DNA of 64,000 bases from Klebsiella michiganensis. Its GTDB lineage: Bacteria; Pseudomonadota; Gammaproteobacteria; Enterobacterales; Enterobacteriaceae. The notes under the pieces are model-generated. The model saw only the letters and a program-made list of their open reading frames with translations, had not been told where the DNA came from and made no database searches. Below are positions 7,945 to 16,093 of the stretch, in pieces (within the stretch, counting starts at the first letter, position 1; every line of letters starts with the position of its first letter). The translations under genes were made by a program, and so were the position numbers. The stretch covers positions 1,116,001 through 1,180,000 of the forward strand of contig CP011077.1 of NCBI GenBank assembly GCA_000963575.1. The letters are read 5' to 3'.

Positions 7945-10089
7945 ATGAGTATTGAGTTTTTAAATAGAAAATTAAAAGCAGGTATATTTATTCCTGTTAT
8001 GAGTTTCAGTGTCCCTGCTTTCGCAGACGATGAGATCTCAATGAATAGCGATGATATAATGGTGGTCACTGCCTCTGCCATTGAGCAGAGAATCAAAGAT
8101 GCCCCAGCCAGTATTTCTGTAATCACATCCCAAGAACTTCAGCAGAATATAGGTAAATCTTCCACTGACCTTGCAGATATTCTTAGCCGGGTTACGGGTG
8201 TATCAAAAGCAATTGGCGTCGACGTCAGCTCCGGTATTCAAATTCGAGGTATGCCTGGAGCCTATACGTTGTTGCTTGTAGATGGTAAGCGTATTGGCTC
8301 CAGCAACGGCATTAAATCCACACAGCAAAACTATTTCGACGATATCAACTGGTTACCGGTAGAATCTATCGAACGTATCGAAGTTGTCCGGGGCCCAATG
8401 TCTGCGCTGTATGGCTCAGATGCCATGGGTGGCGTGGTCAACATCATTACTAAGAAGAATGCTAAAACTGACTGGCATGGATCGCTAACCGCCGGCACCC
8501 GACAGCCCAAAGATTCTAAGCGGGGTGATACCAATACCTGGACCGGCACGGTGGGTGGGCCGTTAGGATACGGTTTTGATCTACGCATGAATGGCTCCTG
8601 GAACAAACGAAACGCAGATATCAGCGATACCGGAGCATTACGTTGGGGTAGCGGCCTGGAAGGGAAAAAGCTCTACAACTATGGTGCGGAGTTGGGCTGG
8701 GACATCAATGATAATCATCGCCTCTCTGTTTCAACGCAACAGGGTATAGAGGAAGGTATTCCTGGCACAAATACCAACGGCGATTCCATCGGATTGCGTG
8801 GTATAAATAAGCTTGAGCGTGAAAACTACTCCGTAGATTACCGCGGCCTGTTTGATTTTTTCTCCGCCAAAATTGCCGCTTATCAGAATACTTATAAAAA
8901 TGCTGCAAGTAATGTTCCTGTAATTAGTGGCGGCGTGGCCGTTGGTACTCAGGACACAAAACTATGGACCCGAGAACGTATTGTGGAGGGCGATTTCAAC
9001 CTGCCATTCGAATTCGTGCTGCCACAAAGCCTGACCATCGGCGGACAATGGAAACAAGAGGAACTGAATAATCCCCGTTCACTCGGCGTCACTGCTATTT
9101 CACAGGATACTTATGGTATTAACACCGGTAAGGCCACGACTAAAGGCCTATTTGTTGAAGATCAGATAAACCTGCTAGATGACCTGACGCTGACATTTGG
9201 TTTTCGTCATGACTATACGGATTACGGCAACAAAACTACACCTCGCGCCTATCTGGTTTGGCACACAACAGATTATTTAACCTTTAAAGGCGGCTATTCT
9301 GAAGGCTTCAAGACCCCCGGGATACGTCAGGCAAGCCCAGGATTTATCGAAACATCTCAAGGGGCAGCTTGTAATGGCTATGCCGAATATACGGGTGGCG
9401 GTTGTTACACTATGGGGAACAACAGCCTCAAGCCTGAAACATCTGATAACTGGGAAATCGGTGCCTTGTTTGATTATGAGGGCTGGAGTGCCGGACTTAC
9501 CTTCTTTGACAGTCGTTTCAAAGATAAAATTGCCACATCCCCGTTGGGATACACATATGGCCCAGGCAACGGGTTTTGGCTGGAGCGCGTTAATCTTGAT
9601 AATGCCCATACTCAAGGTGTTGAGGGTTCACTAGCTATCCCTCTGATCAGTGAACCCAAGGGACAATGGCTACAGAAACTCTCACTAAGCAATAACTTCA
9701 CCCGGATGATTAAGGCAGAAGATTCACGGGGTGTGATGCTGGTAACTACACCCAGATTGGCCACCTGGTCATCCCTTGACTGGCAGGTAACTAACGATCT
9801 GAGCTTGGCATTTACCGCCCAGTATTACAGTAAAATGCTGGGGTTGGGTAGTGAGGCAGATCAAGCATCTCGTGGTACAACTGCCACCGCACGTATTCGC
9901 GATGCCTATACAATCTATGGGCTCTCTGGACAGTATGTGGCAACTAAAAATCTGAAATTTAACGCCGGAATAGACAACCTGTTTGATAAAAACCCGACCC
10001 CTTCAGAGCCTTCCGGGAGTACAATCAGTGGTAATAACTACTATGTACCTGGTCAGACGTTTTACGCCTCAATGACAGCATCATTCTGA
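7945..10089 (+). CDS. TonB-dependent outer membrane receptor, CirA-like
   Basis: This 714-residue receptor has a signal peptide ending FSVPAFA, a TonB box-like segment (DDIMVVTAS), and a plug domain containing DAPASISVITSQELQ, IQIRGMPGAYTLLLVDGKR and IERIEVVRGPMSALYGSDAM. A 22-strand type barrel follows and ends with aromatic Phe (YASMTASF). The pattern is very close to CirA, which takes up catecholate siderophores and is also the receptor for colicin I and microcin V. The ATG at 7945 has GGAGATACAAGG upstream and starts the signal peptide; earlier in-frame starts lie before the Fur box. It sits inside the 80-bp repeat block with the microcin genes, so it may be a siderophore receptor gained with the island or relate to microcin uptake; that link is inference. 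Confidence 0.93.
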   Translation: MSIEFLNRKLKAGIFIPVMSFSVPAFADDEISMNSDDIMVVTASAIEQRIKDAPASISVITSQELQQNIGKSSTDLADILSRVTGVSKAIGVDVSSGIQIRGMPGAYTLLLVDGKRIGSSNGIKSTQQNYFDDINWLPVESIERIEVVRGPMSALYGSDAMGGVVNIITKKNAKTDWHGSLTAGTRQPKDSKRGDTNTWTGTVGGPLGYGFDLRMNGSWNKRNADISDTGALRWGSGLEGKKLYNYGAELGWDINDNHRLSVSTQQGIEEGIPGTNTNGDSIGLRGINKLERENYSVDYRGLFDFFSAKIAAYQNTYKNAASNVPVISGGVAVGTQDTKLWTRERIVEGDFNLPFEFVLPQSLTIGGQWKQEELNNPRSLGVTAISQDTYGINTGKATTKGLFVEDQINLLDDLTLTFGFRHDYTDYGNKTTPRAYLVWHTTDYLTFKGGYSEGFKTPGIRQASPGFIETSQGAACNGYAEYTGGGCYTMGNNSLKPETSDNWEIGALFDYEGWSAGLTFFDSRFKDKIATSPLGYTYGPGNGFWLERVNLDNAHTQGVEGSLAIPLISEPKGQWLQKLSLSNNFTRMIKAEDSRGVMLVTTPRLATWSSLDWQVTNDLSLAFTAQYYSKMLGLGSEADQASRGTTATARIRDAYTIYGLSGQYVATKNLKFNAGIDNLFDKNPTPSEPSGSTISGNNYYVPGQTFYASMTASF

Positions 10090-10104
10090 AAGAATGATGC
10101 TGTC
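10074..10104 (+). terminator. Hairpin overlapping the receptor stop codon
   Basis: A 14-bp perfect stem (GACAGCATCATTCT / AGAATGATGCTGTC) with loop GAA contains the TGA stop. A second hairpin of 8 bp follows at 10121-10141. Neither has a long T-run. Confidence 0.55.
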
Positions 10105-10265
10105 CTGCCGTGTGTTCACCGGTGCCTCCTTGTGAGGCACCAGATAGCGAGAAACGTCGCCTACTCATCTCAGTCTACTGCTTATTCAGCCGGGGGAGAG
10201 TGCGACAGCAGGCCACCATATCATCGGCTTTGTGGCCTGGGCGCCTGGTCCCTCTGATGAGTTTG

Positions 10266-10738
10266 TCACCGAAGCTGAGCGGCCATGCTGCGATGACCAG
10301 CCATTTCATCATCCGGAATGACGGTAACGTCTACCAGCGGGAAAGCACTGCTGTAGAGTTTGCCAGCCAGCGTTGGATCATCAAACTCATCCAGCCACAA
10401 GGTGGAATTAGACAGAATTGATTTATGCAACGCAGGATCGTGCGGGGCATAATAAAACTCAACGAAAGTCTGTTTTCCGCTGAATTTACTCACTTCGACC
10501 CAGGCAACATCGGTAGGATCACTATCCTGCAGATTATCTCTCTCTACCATCAGGAAGGGTGTCATCAAATTCCAGCGATAAATGTTCCCTGGATGAGGCG
10601 TATATGAGGCAGTCTGCAACCTGGCTTTTGGGATGATTGATATAGAAAGATGCCACTTCCGGATGTGTTCCCATTTTACCCAGATCCACGCAACCGCTTA
10701 AACACAGAGTGGGGGAAAAGAATAAGAGGTTTATTCAT
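10266..10738 (-). pseudogene. Frameshifted predicted lipoprotein
   Basis: On the minus strand an ATG at 10738 begins MNKPLILF. After a shift in a T/C run the next frame reads [17 protein letters not shown], with a lipobox (LSGC), and continues as a soluble domain ([19 protein letters not shown]). A second shift near a GAGAGAGA run moves to the frame that ends at 10266 ([16 protein letters not shown]). Joined, the pieces give one lipoprotein of about 155 residues. I do not recognise a named family. Two shifts at simple repeats suggest decay rather than a working gene. Confidence 0.5.
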
Positions 10739-10808
10739 GAAGCGACACCTCAATGCTTAATGCCAATTGCGATGGTCAGTCATCAACGCGCGTTAAAACG
10801 TACCACCG

Positions 10809-11252
10809 CTACATAACAGATCGTTTACGTCCAACAAATGTCCAGCGCAGGTAGTCGTAAAGCCAGTTAAACAGCAGGGTGTATGGCAGGAAAAACAGAA
10901 TCAGACCAACCTCCACAAAAAAAGCTTCAGTCATTGTTAAATCCAGCATAACCATCGCGACAGGGATTAATGTGATGATAAGTCCGGCTTCAAAACCAAC
11001 CGCATGGATTGCCCGCACGAGAAAGGTTCGTTGAAAGCGGTATTTTTTCTGCAGCGCGTCAAAGAGTTTGTTAAACACAAAATTCCAGGCCGTCGCGGTA
11101 AGTGCTGATATCACGGACAAAGAACCCGACTGGAGTACCGACACGTTCATCAGCCAGGCAAGCGACAGCGCGGTGATAACGTTCGCTGTCACTTCGAAAA
11201 TGACAGCATGGAAGATTCTCTCTTTAAAACTTTTATCCAGTTCAATTTCCAT
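10809..11252 (-). CDS. PACE-family multidrug efflux transporter
   Basis: This 147-residue inner-membrane protein has four hydrophobic helices arranged as two tandem bacterial transmembrane pairs. The four PACE signature motifs are visible in order: RIFHAVIFE, WNFVFNKLFD, RAIHAVGFEAG and YTLLFNWLYD. PACE proteins such as AceI export biocides (chlorhexidine for AceI) using the proton gradient; the substrate here is not determinable. It is a single gene in a region of relics, running convergent with the lipoprotein relic's neighbours, and looks intact with a normal length for the family. Confidence 0.88.
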   Translation of the reverse strand: MEIELDKSFKERIFHAVIFEVTANVITALSLAWLMNVSVLQSGSLSVISALTATAWNFVFNKLFDALQKKYRFQRTFLVRAIHAVGFEAGLIITLIPVAMVMLDLTMTEAFFVEVGLILFFLPYTLLFNWLYDYLRWTFVGRKRSVM

Positions 11253-11360
11253 TTGCTTGGGAAGCTTATTTCAAAAGCTGAAGTATATCATACATATTTC
11301 TACCACCTCTAAACGGGCAGGTTGGGTTGAGGTGGAACGACGTGACAGGCAGTCCGACGA

Positions 11361-11392
11361 GCACTGTTGCAAAGTTAGTGATGAGGCAGCCT
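11361..11392. mobile_element. IS6/IS26-type terminal fragment
   Basis: The sequence GCACTGTTGCAAAGTTA followed by GTGATGAGGCAGCCT closely matches the terminal inverted repeat and subterminal bases of IS26-like elements as I remember them (GGCACTGTTGCAAA...). No transposase remains next to it. It is a scar of an IS6-family end. Confidence 0.55.
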
Positions 11393-11439
11393 GATCCTGA
11401 CCCCGAATATGCTCCAGTCATAATCAGGAATAACCGGCT

Positions 11440-12056
11440 TCATGTTGGTTGCATGTTCTGGCAACCGGCAGACTTTTCAGCAAATTCGGACGGGGTCATC
11501 CAGTCCTGCTCAGAATGAGGGCGTCTCTGGTTATAGTGTATGCGCCAGGCTTCGATTTTGTACCGGGCATCCTCCAGCGACATGAACCAGTTTTCGTTCA
11601 GGCACTCCTGCCGCAGCCTGCCGTTGAACGACTCCACGGTCGCATTGTCCGTGGGTGTTCCCGGGCGTGAGAAGTCAATCCGGAAACTCCTTTCATACAC
11701 CCATTTGTCCAGCATTTCCCTACAAATTCAGAGCCGTTATTGGTTTTCAGCCATTGTGGTAAGGGGTATCTGAGCGCAATGGCGTTCAGCATCTCTGCGA
11801 CCTCCGTTGAACGCAGATTCTGACCCACGCAAATCCCCAGACATTCGCGCGTGTAGAGATCAATGACCGTCCGCAGACGTAGCCGGCGCCCGTCAAATAA
11901 GGCGTCAGAGACAAAATCCATGCCGCAGACATGATTTGGATACAACCCCTGAGGCTGGGGCTGTCGCCGCTGTGCCGATTTATTTCGGCGTGGGCGGTTT
12001 GAGACGCAGGGACAGACCCTGCTCGCGATAGAGTCGGTAAATACGTTTAGGGGGCT
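11440..12056 (-). mobile_element. IS3-family orfB (DDE transposase) relic
   Basis: The minus strand encodes a degraded IS3-family transposase: IYRLYREQGLSLRLK, then (after a one-base shift near 11975) MDFVSDALFDGRRLRLRTVI. After a second shift near 11716 it reads PTDNATVESFNGRLRQECLN and HYNQRRPHSEQDWMTPSEFA to the stop at 11440. The DDE-region motifs WLKTNNGSEF and the final Glu region are recognisable. The N-terminus is missing beyond 12056. It is inactive by frameshift and truncation. Confidence 0.85.
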
Positions 12057-12412
12057 GACGGCTAATCATGCAAAAAACCACGTTAAGAGATTAATTCGTT
12101 GTTTTTGAACGCACGGTCTTCCTGTATTAACTGGGCTTAAGACCTTTAACTCGGCAAAACGCATAAAGTTTCCCTGCAATCTTGCTCATCATAATTGTAT
12201 CCTTTTTAATTATCACGATAGACAACCGCGCAAGACTAAATAGATTACGTTATTAAATAATGTTATCCACAGTAGTTGTGTGAATATTTTATGACCAGAA
12301 TGTCGAACTTATATCTGACGCTGACTGAACTGATTGTCGTGACTATTTATTGTCTGTGCATTCAAAGTGAAGAACGCCGTTAAACCGAATGCGCTGCTTT
12401 TTTGTCTGCGAC
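12057..12412. other. AT-rich gap between IS3 and resolvase relics
   Basis: No recognised gene. On the minus strand a 21-codon ORF (12192-12127, MMSKIAGKLYAFCRVKGLKPS) has a fair ribosome site (AAAAAGGATACAATT). It may be a gene start cut off by the IS3 relic. Confidence 0.25.
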
Positions 12413-12660
12413 TCATCGTTCTCCCTTTTGCAGGGCAGCATACAGGGCTGTTTTGCTCACCCTGAACCCTGAACCCTGAACCCTGAAGCGGCCTCGCGGA
12501 CATTTAGACCGGTGGCAATATATTCACGCGTCCGCTGCAACTTGTCAGCGGTGACAACTGGCTTTCGCGCTCCCTTGCGACCGCGAGCCGCAGCAGCGGC
12601 CAGACTGGCACAGGTGCGTTCGCGGATCAGATCGCGTTCTAATGGTTCTGTTGCATTAAG
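12413..12660 (-). pseudogene. Serine resolvase/invertase C-terminal relic broken by a heptamer repeat
   Basis: The minus strand reads LIRERTCASLAAAAARGRKG and then LNVREAA, the end of the catalytic domain and start of the DNA-binding domain of a Pin/Tn3-type recombinase. After a CCCTGAA heptamer repeat, the rest of the helix-turn-helix (SKTALYAALQKGER and stop at 12413) is in another frame. The catalytic N-terminus is absent, so the gene is dead whatever the repeat number. With two or five heptamers the C-terminal frame would be restored. Confidence 0.75.
12460..12487. repeat. Heptanucleotide tandem repeat, four copies of CCCTGAA
   Basis: Four perfect head-to-tail copies lie inside the resolvase relic. 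Each change of one copy moves the downstream frame, as in slipped-strand phase-variable loci. Confidence 0.9.
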
Positions 12661-12746
12661 GGGGTGATAAGATAACATACTGTTTTTATTTGATGTTTCT
12701 TGCTCATGTCTCTTATTCGAAACGCCTTCAACGCTTGCATTTGGGG

Positions 12747-12949
12747 TTGTTTATTGCCAGGGCGATTTACAAGAACCGGCGCTTTTATTTCTGGATGAAG
12801 CCACCAGTGCATTGGATAAGGTAAGTGAAAGCGCCGTCAATCATGCGATCAAAGGGCTTCATATTACGCGGATCTTTATCGCACACGGAGAGTCGGCAGT
12901 TGCTTCAGCAGACCGGGGCATTACACTAAATCCAGCAGGTACAATGTAA
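12747..12949 (+). pseudogene. Tail of a second microcin ABC exporter (CvaB/MchF-like), frameshifted
   Basis: The plus strand reads GLFIARAIYKN, then after loss of one base near 12776 reads ALLFLDEATSALDKVSESAV and ITRIFIAHGESAVASADRGI to the stop at 12947. This aligns with the last ~65 residues of the intact exporter at 16059-18167 ([39 protein letters not shown]) yet is clearly diverged from it, so it derives from a different exporter copy. Everything upstream of the Walker B region is gone. Confidence 0.85.
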
Positions 12950-12976
12950 AAAAAACCCTGCACCTGAGTGCAGAGT
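12947..12976 (-). terminator. Rho-independent terminator of the minus-strand microcin genes
   Basis: On the minus strand, stem CTCTGCAC / GTGCAGGG with a 4-nt loop is followed by eight T. It lies 14 bp past the stop of the 101-codon precursor. Confidence 0.8.
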
Positions 12977-12989
12977 TTGTTTTACGTGT

Positions 12990-13295
12990 TCAGGCTACTT
13001 GCGAATGAGAAATACTGTCAAAGAATCCACCAATGGCACCTTCAATGACTGCACCGGCAGTATGGCCTGTCACGCTTCCAAGACCCGCTCCAATAGTTCC
13101 GCCGATACCAGCGCCGGCACCACCGCCGATAATATTTCCGACAACGGGTATAATAGTACCTACTGCAGCACCAGCCAGCCCTGCGGCAGTTGAGCCGATA
13201 GCGGTACCAATGGCTTCGCCACCCCATGTCAGAACATCCTGAATGATGCCCGCACCGCTGACATCCTCAACTTCATGAATAGTTAATTCACGCAT
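12990..13295 (-). CDS. Putative class II microcin precursor A (101 aa, double-glycine leader)
   Basis: The N-terminus MRELTIHEVEDVSGA is a typical 15-residue microcin leader (compare MccL MREITLNEMNNVSGA), cleaved after Gly-Ala by C39 peptidase exporters. The predicted mature peptide has about 86 residues. It is very rich in Gly, Ala and Ile with many GxxxG spacings (VGNIIGGGAGAGIGGTIGAG) and looks membrane-active. It lacks the Ser-rich C-terminal tail of siderophore-conjugated class IIb microcins, so it is probably an unmodified (class IIa-like) peptide. A good ribosome site (AAGGAGA) precedes the ATG. It follows precursor B by 30 bp in one transcript. Activity and target are inferred, not shown. 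Confidence 0.82.
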   Translation of the reverse strand: MRELTIHEVEDVSGAGIIQDVLTWGGEAIGTAIGSTAAGLAGAAVGTIIPVVGNIIGGGAGAGIGGTIGAGLGSVTGHTAGAVIEGAIGGFFDSISHSQVA

Positions 13296-13325
13296 ATCTG
13301 TTCTCCTTGAAATTCCATTTAGAAA

Positions 13326-13547
13326 TTATCGACCAAAGATACCGCTGACAAAGGATGACACACCTTTGTATAACTCATTAACAGCATTTGTGGCCGTGTG
13401 GAACCCCTGTACAGCGAGATCTCCAGCAAAAGCACCGATTGCCGAGCCGATTTGTCTGGCAGGGGCATCAAGTACCCCATTGATCAGGTCGGTGACCTCG
13501 CCAGCACCACTGACTTGCTGAATATCTTTCTCGCTTAGTTCTCTCAT
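13326..13547 (-). CDS. Putative class II microcin precursor B (73 aa, double-glycine leader)
   Basis: The leader MRELSEKDIQQVSGA precedes a mature peptide of about 58 residues (GEVTDLINGVLDAPARQIGS...) with an amphipathic, Gly/Ala-containing body and C-terminus VSSFVSGIFGR. The ribosome site AAGGAGGTAAGAA is strong. It is the first gene of a two-gene minus-strand unit with precursor A. The two could be separate microcins or a two-peptide pair, and one may serve another role; the leader only shows that both are export substrates. Confidence 0.8.
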   Translation of the reverse strand: MRELSEKDIQQVSGAGEVTDLINGVLDAPARQIGSAIGAFAGDLAVQGFHTATNAVNELYKGVSSFVSGIFGR

Positions 13548-14195
13548 TTCTTACCTCCTTGGTTTGCACTGAATTAACCACTATTGGCTAATGACGATAT
13601 TCCGTTAAAACTGAAGAGTTAGAATAATAGTTAGATTGATTTATGTACCATGTCAATAAAATATGATCACTTAAATTTTCATGAGGGGGTTCTACGCAGG
13701 ATTCAATATTTTTCTTGGCGACATAAATTACTTCCGTTTCAGCAGCTTTATATCGTTTTCTCGCAGTTGACCATCCGGGGGAATGTGTCGGTACAGATTT
13801 TGTCGGGTAAACTCTGGCTCCTGACAAAACGTACTGACTTTCGTCTCTGGCCGTTCCGCTATTTATAAAATTTTACGGGGTGAGAAAGGCGCAAGTCGAG
13901 CGCTGAATGAATGTCACAACAAACTGATAATAAATTATTTTTTAGTAACAGAAATAGTTTATTGAAGAAGAATGTGCCGCCCTTATAACAGAAAAAATAT
14001 TTTTTATAACAAATAAAACTTTACCCATGGTGGGTTGGGTGTTATTTAAATGTTTGTGAGGTGTTAAACACTGCACTTCACTTCCGGAGATAGTATTATG
14101 TAGGGATACAATTTAAATCATACACGTAAGTGCTCTATCCCTTAATTATTACTGCCCCGGGAACATGTTTATCATTCTAATTCTCAGGGGGTTTT
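13548..14195. other. Divergent region between microcin precursors, with possible gene remnants
   Basis: This 648-bp AT-rich stretch separates the minus-strand (B-A) and plus-strand (C) precursor genes and must hold both promoters. On the minus strand a protein-like segment (about 13864-13728, containing FCQEPEFTRQNLYRHIPPDG and ENDIKLLKRK) has no start codon and ends in TAA; a different frame (13827-13588) is open for 79 codons. Neither is hydrophobic or resembles a known immunity protein. I see no clear Fur box. Confidence 0.4.
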
Positions 14196-14531
14196 ATGAG
14201 AGAACTGACGGTTGTTGAACTTAACGAAGTAGTCGGTGGTATTGGGCTGGGTTTCGGACAGGAAGCCGGTTCATTACTGGGCCAAGGAATTGGTGCTGTT
14301 GTTGACTGGTCCAAAGGCTCCACAACAGCCACTGCACCAGGCACAGCTCTGGGTGCGGGGATTGGGGCTACGGTAGATGCCGGCGTAGCAAGCCTTACAT
14401 CCCTGGCTGAATGGGGCGTTAATCTTGGCGGGCATGCTGTTGATACTGCCACATCATCAATTGGCAAAGGGATTACAAATATCGGTGGCGCTATCATCGG
14501 TCTGATTAATCCTCTGAACCTGCTGAGGTAA
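14196..14531 (+). CDS. Putative class II microcin precursor C (111 aa, double-glycine leader)
   Basis: The leader MRELTVVELNEVVGG ends in a true Gly-Gly, followed by a ~96-residue mature peptide rich in Gly, Ala, Thr and Ile (IGLGFGQEAGSLLGQGIGAV, GTALGAGIGATVDAGVASLT) ending NPLNLLR. It lacks a Ser-rich siderophore tail. The ribosome site AGGGGG lies 6 nt before the ATG. A terminator follows 8 bp after the stop, so it is a single-gene transcript separate from the exporter genes downstream. It is longer than most known class II microcins (mature size usually about 60-90). Confidence 0.8.
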   Translation: MRELTVVELNEVVGGIGLGFGQEAGSLLGQGIGAVVDWSKGSTTATAPGTALGAGIGATVDAGVASLTSLAEWGVNLGGHAVDTATSSIGKGITNIGGAIIGLINPLNLLR

Positions 14532-14539
14532 CGATTCAG

Positions 14540-14562
14540 GGTCGCCTACGGGCGGCCTTTTT
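14540..14562 (+). terminator. Rho-independent terminator after precursor C
   Basis: Stem GGTCGCC / GGCGGCC with loop TACG is followed by TTTTT, 8 bp past the stop. Confidence 0.85.
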
Positions 14563-14791
14563 ATTTGGTTTTCAGCACTAAAGGGATTTCTTTATCAGTC
14601 AGTTGTGTTTTACCGGAGTGTTTATCCTGGACTGATAACAGAACAGGCTGCTGTTGCAAAGTTATTATATCTGCACACTCCTGTTTTCTCTGGCTTTAAT
14701 TTTTACACGGACATGCGGCCATTAAATTAATTATCTGGTAAATCCGGATGGAATTTATCTCCGCGTAATGTTTTGAATAAAGGAGGTAATT

Positions 14792-16093
14792 TTGTTTCGC
14801 AAGGAGGCCGTTAAAAATCAGAGAATGAGATGGCGGGGGAAAGCGCTGCTGCTGCCCGGACTTCCGGTGTGGCTGATTACCGGATTCTGTACTTTTTTCC
14901 TCATCAGCTTTCTGCTGTTCATCATCACCGGCACCTATACCCGGCGGGTTAACGTTACGGGAGAGGTGATAACAAATCTCAGGCCGATCACTATTTACTC
15001 CGGGGTTCAGGGATTCGTCGTCAAAAAATTTGTTAATGAAGGCCAGTATGTCAAAAGTGGTGATCCCCTTTATCAGATTGATGTCAGCCGCAGCACCAGT
15101 AGCGGTGTTGTCAGTGATAATCTGAGAAAAGATACAGAAAATCAGCTTTTGCAGATAGGCCATATTATTGCCCGTATTGAAAACAGCAAAGAATCAACGC
15201 TTGCGGCGCTGAAAAAACAAAAAACACAGTATATTGAAGCGCTTGAAAAATCTTCTGATATCGTCAGACGAGCAGAAGAAGGCATAAAAATAATGAAAAA
15301 AAATATGGAGAATTACCGGCACTATCAGCAACAGGGACTGATAAACAAGGATCAACTGGCCAATCAGACCGCACTTTATTATCAGCAGCAAAATAACTTA
15401 CTGAGTCTTATCGGACAAAATGAACAGAACGCCCTGCAGATAACGAACCTGGAAAGCCAGATCCAGACACAGGCGGGTGAGTTTGACAACCGGATTTATC
15501 AGATGGAGCTGCAGCGTTATGAGCTTAAGAAAGAGCTGGCTGGTACCGACGCCAGCGGGGAAATACTCATCCGGGCACTATCAGACGGAAAGATTGATTC
15601 TCTCAGCGTAACGGTCGGACAGATGATCAATGCTGGCGACAGCCTGTCACAAATGATACCCGCAGGGATCAGTAACTACCAGATGGTTATCTGGGTGCCG
15701 AATGATGCCATCCCCTACATCTCAGCGGGGGACAACGTTAACCTTCGCTACGAGGCTTTTCCTGCTGAAAAGTTTGGCCAGTTTGCCGGGGAAATCGAGA
15801 TGATTTCCAGAACACCCGCATCGCTACAGGAAATGCAGACGTATCCGGGGGCACCTAAAAACAGCCTGGCTGTTTCTGTCCCCTGGTACAAGATCATTGT
15901 CAGGCCTGAAAAACAGTTCATTTTCTATGATGGAAAAACATTAAGTCTGGATAACGGAATGAAGGCTCAGGCAACCCTGTTTCTGGAAAAAAGAAAAATT
16001 TATCAGTGGATGCTTTCTCCTTTCTATGACATGAAACACAGTGCAACAGGACCAGTAAATGATCAGGATGTCATTCAGAACTCTCATCAGTAA
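14792..16093 (+). CDS. Microcin export adaptor (HlyD family, CvaA/MchE-like)
   Basis: This 433-residue periplasmic adaptor links the inner-membrane ABC exporter to TolC. It has one N-terminal membrane helix (about residues 28-50, [20 protein letters not shown]), the short lipoyl half with [20 protein letters not shown], a long coiled-coil hairpin (about 115-245), and a C-terminal barrel ([40 protein letters not shown]). The sequence follows CvaA almost residue for residue in several stretches. The TTG start at 14792 has a strong AAAGGAGGTAAT site. Its end overlaps the exporter gene by 35 bp, so the two are co-expressed. Confidence 0.95.
   Translation: MFRKEAVKNQRMRWRGKALLLPGLPVWLITGFCTFFLISFLLFIITGTYTRRVNVTGEVITNLRPITIYSGVQGFVVKKFVNEGQYVKSGDPLYQIDVSRSTSSGVVSDNLRKDTENQLLQIGHIIARIENSKESTLAALKKQKTQYIEALEKSSDIVRRAEEGIKIMKKNMENYRHYQQQGLINKDQLANQTALYYQQQNNLLSLIGQNEQNALQITNLESQIQTQAGEFDNRIYQMELQRYELKKELAGTDASGEILIRALSDGKIDSLSVTVGQMINAGDSLSQMIPAGISNYQMVIWVPNDAIPYISAGDNVNLRYEAFPAEKFGQFAGEIEMISRTPASLQEMQTYPGAPKNSLAVSVPWYKIIVRPEKQFIFYDGKTLSLDNGMKAQATLFLEKRKIYQWMLSPFYDMKHSATGPVNDQDVIQNSHQ

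Noticed and set aside
12460..12487. CRISPR-like repeat array
   Set aside because: The units are 7 bp with no spacers; it is a simple tandem repeat.
13588..13827. Immunity protein on the minus strand
   Set aside because: The 79-codon frame is not hydrophobic, has no good ribosome site, and competes with other protein-like frames in the same DNA.
14166..14190. Fur box before microcin precursor C
   Set aside because: TTATCATTCTAATTCTC matches only part of the consensus and overlaps the ribosome site region; too weak to call.
12990..14531. Siderophore-conjugated (class IIb) microcins
   Set aside because: None of the precursors has the Ser/Gly-rich C-terminal tail, and no glucosyltransferase or conjugation genes (MceC/I/J type) are nearby.
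14573..14690. Minus-strand coding segment between precursor C and the adaptor
   Set aside because: About 40 codons read protein-like but lack a start codon and ribosome site; possibly a gene relic, not listed as a gene.
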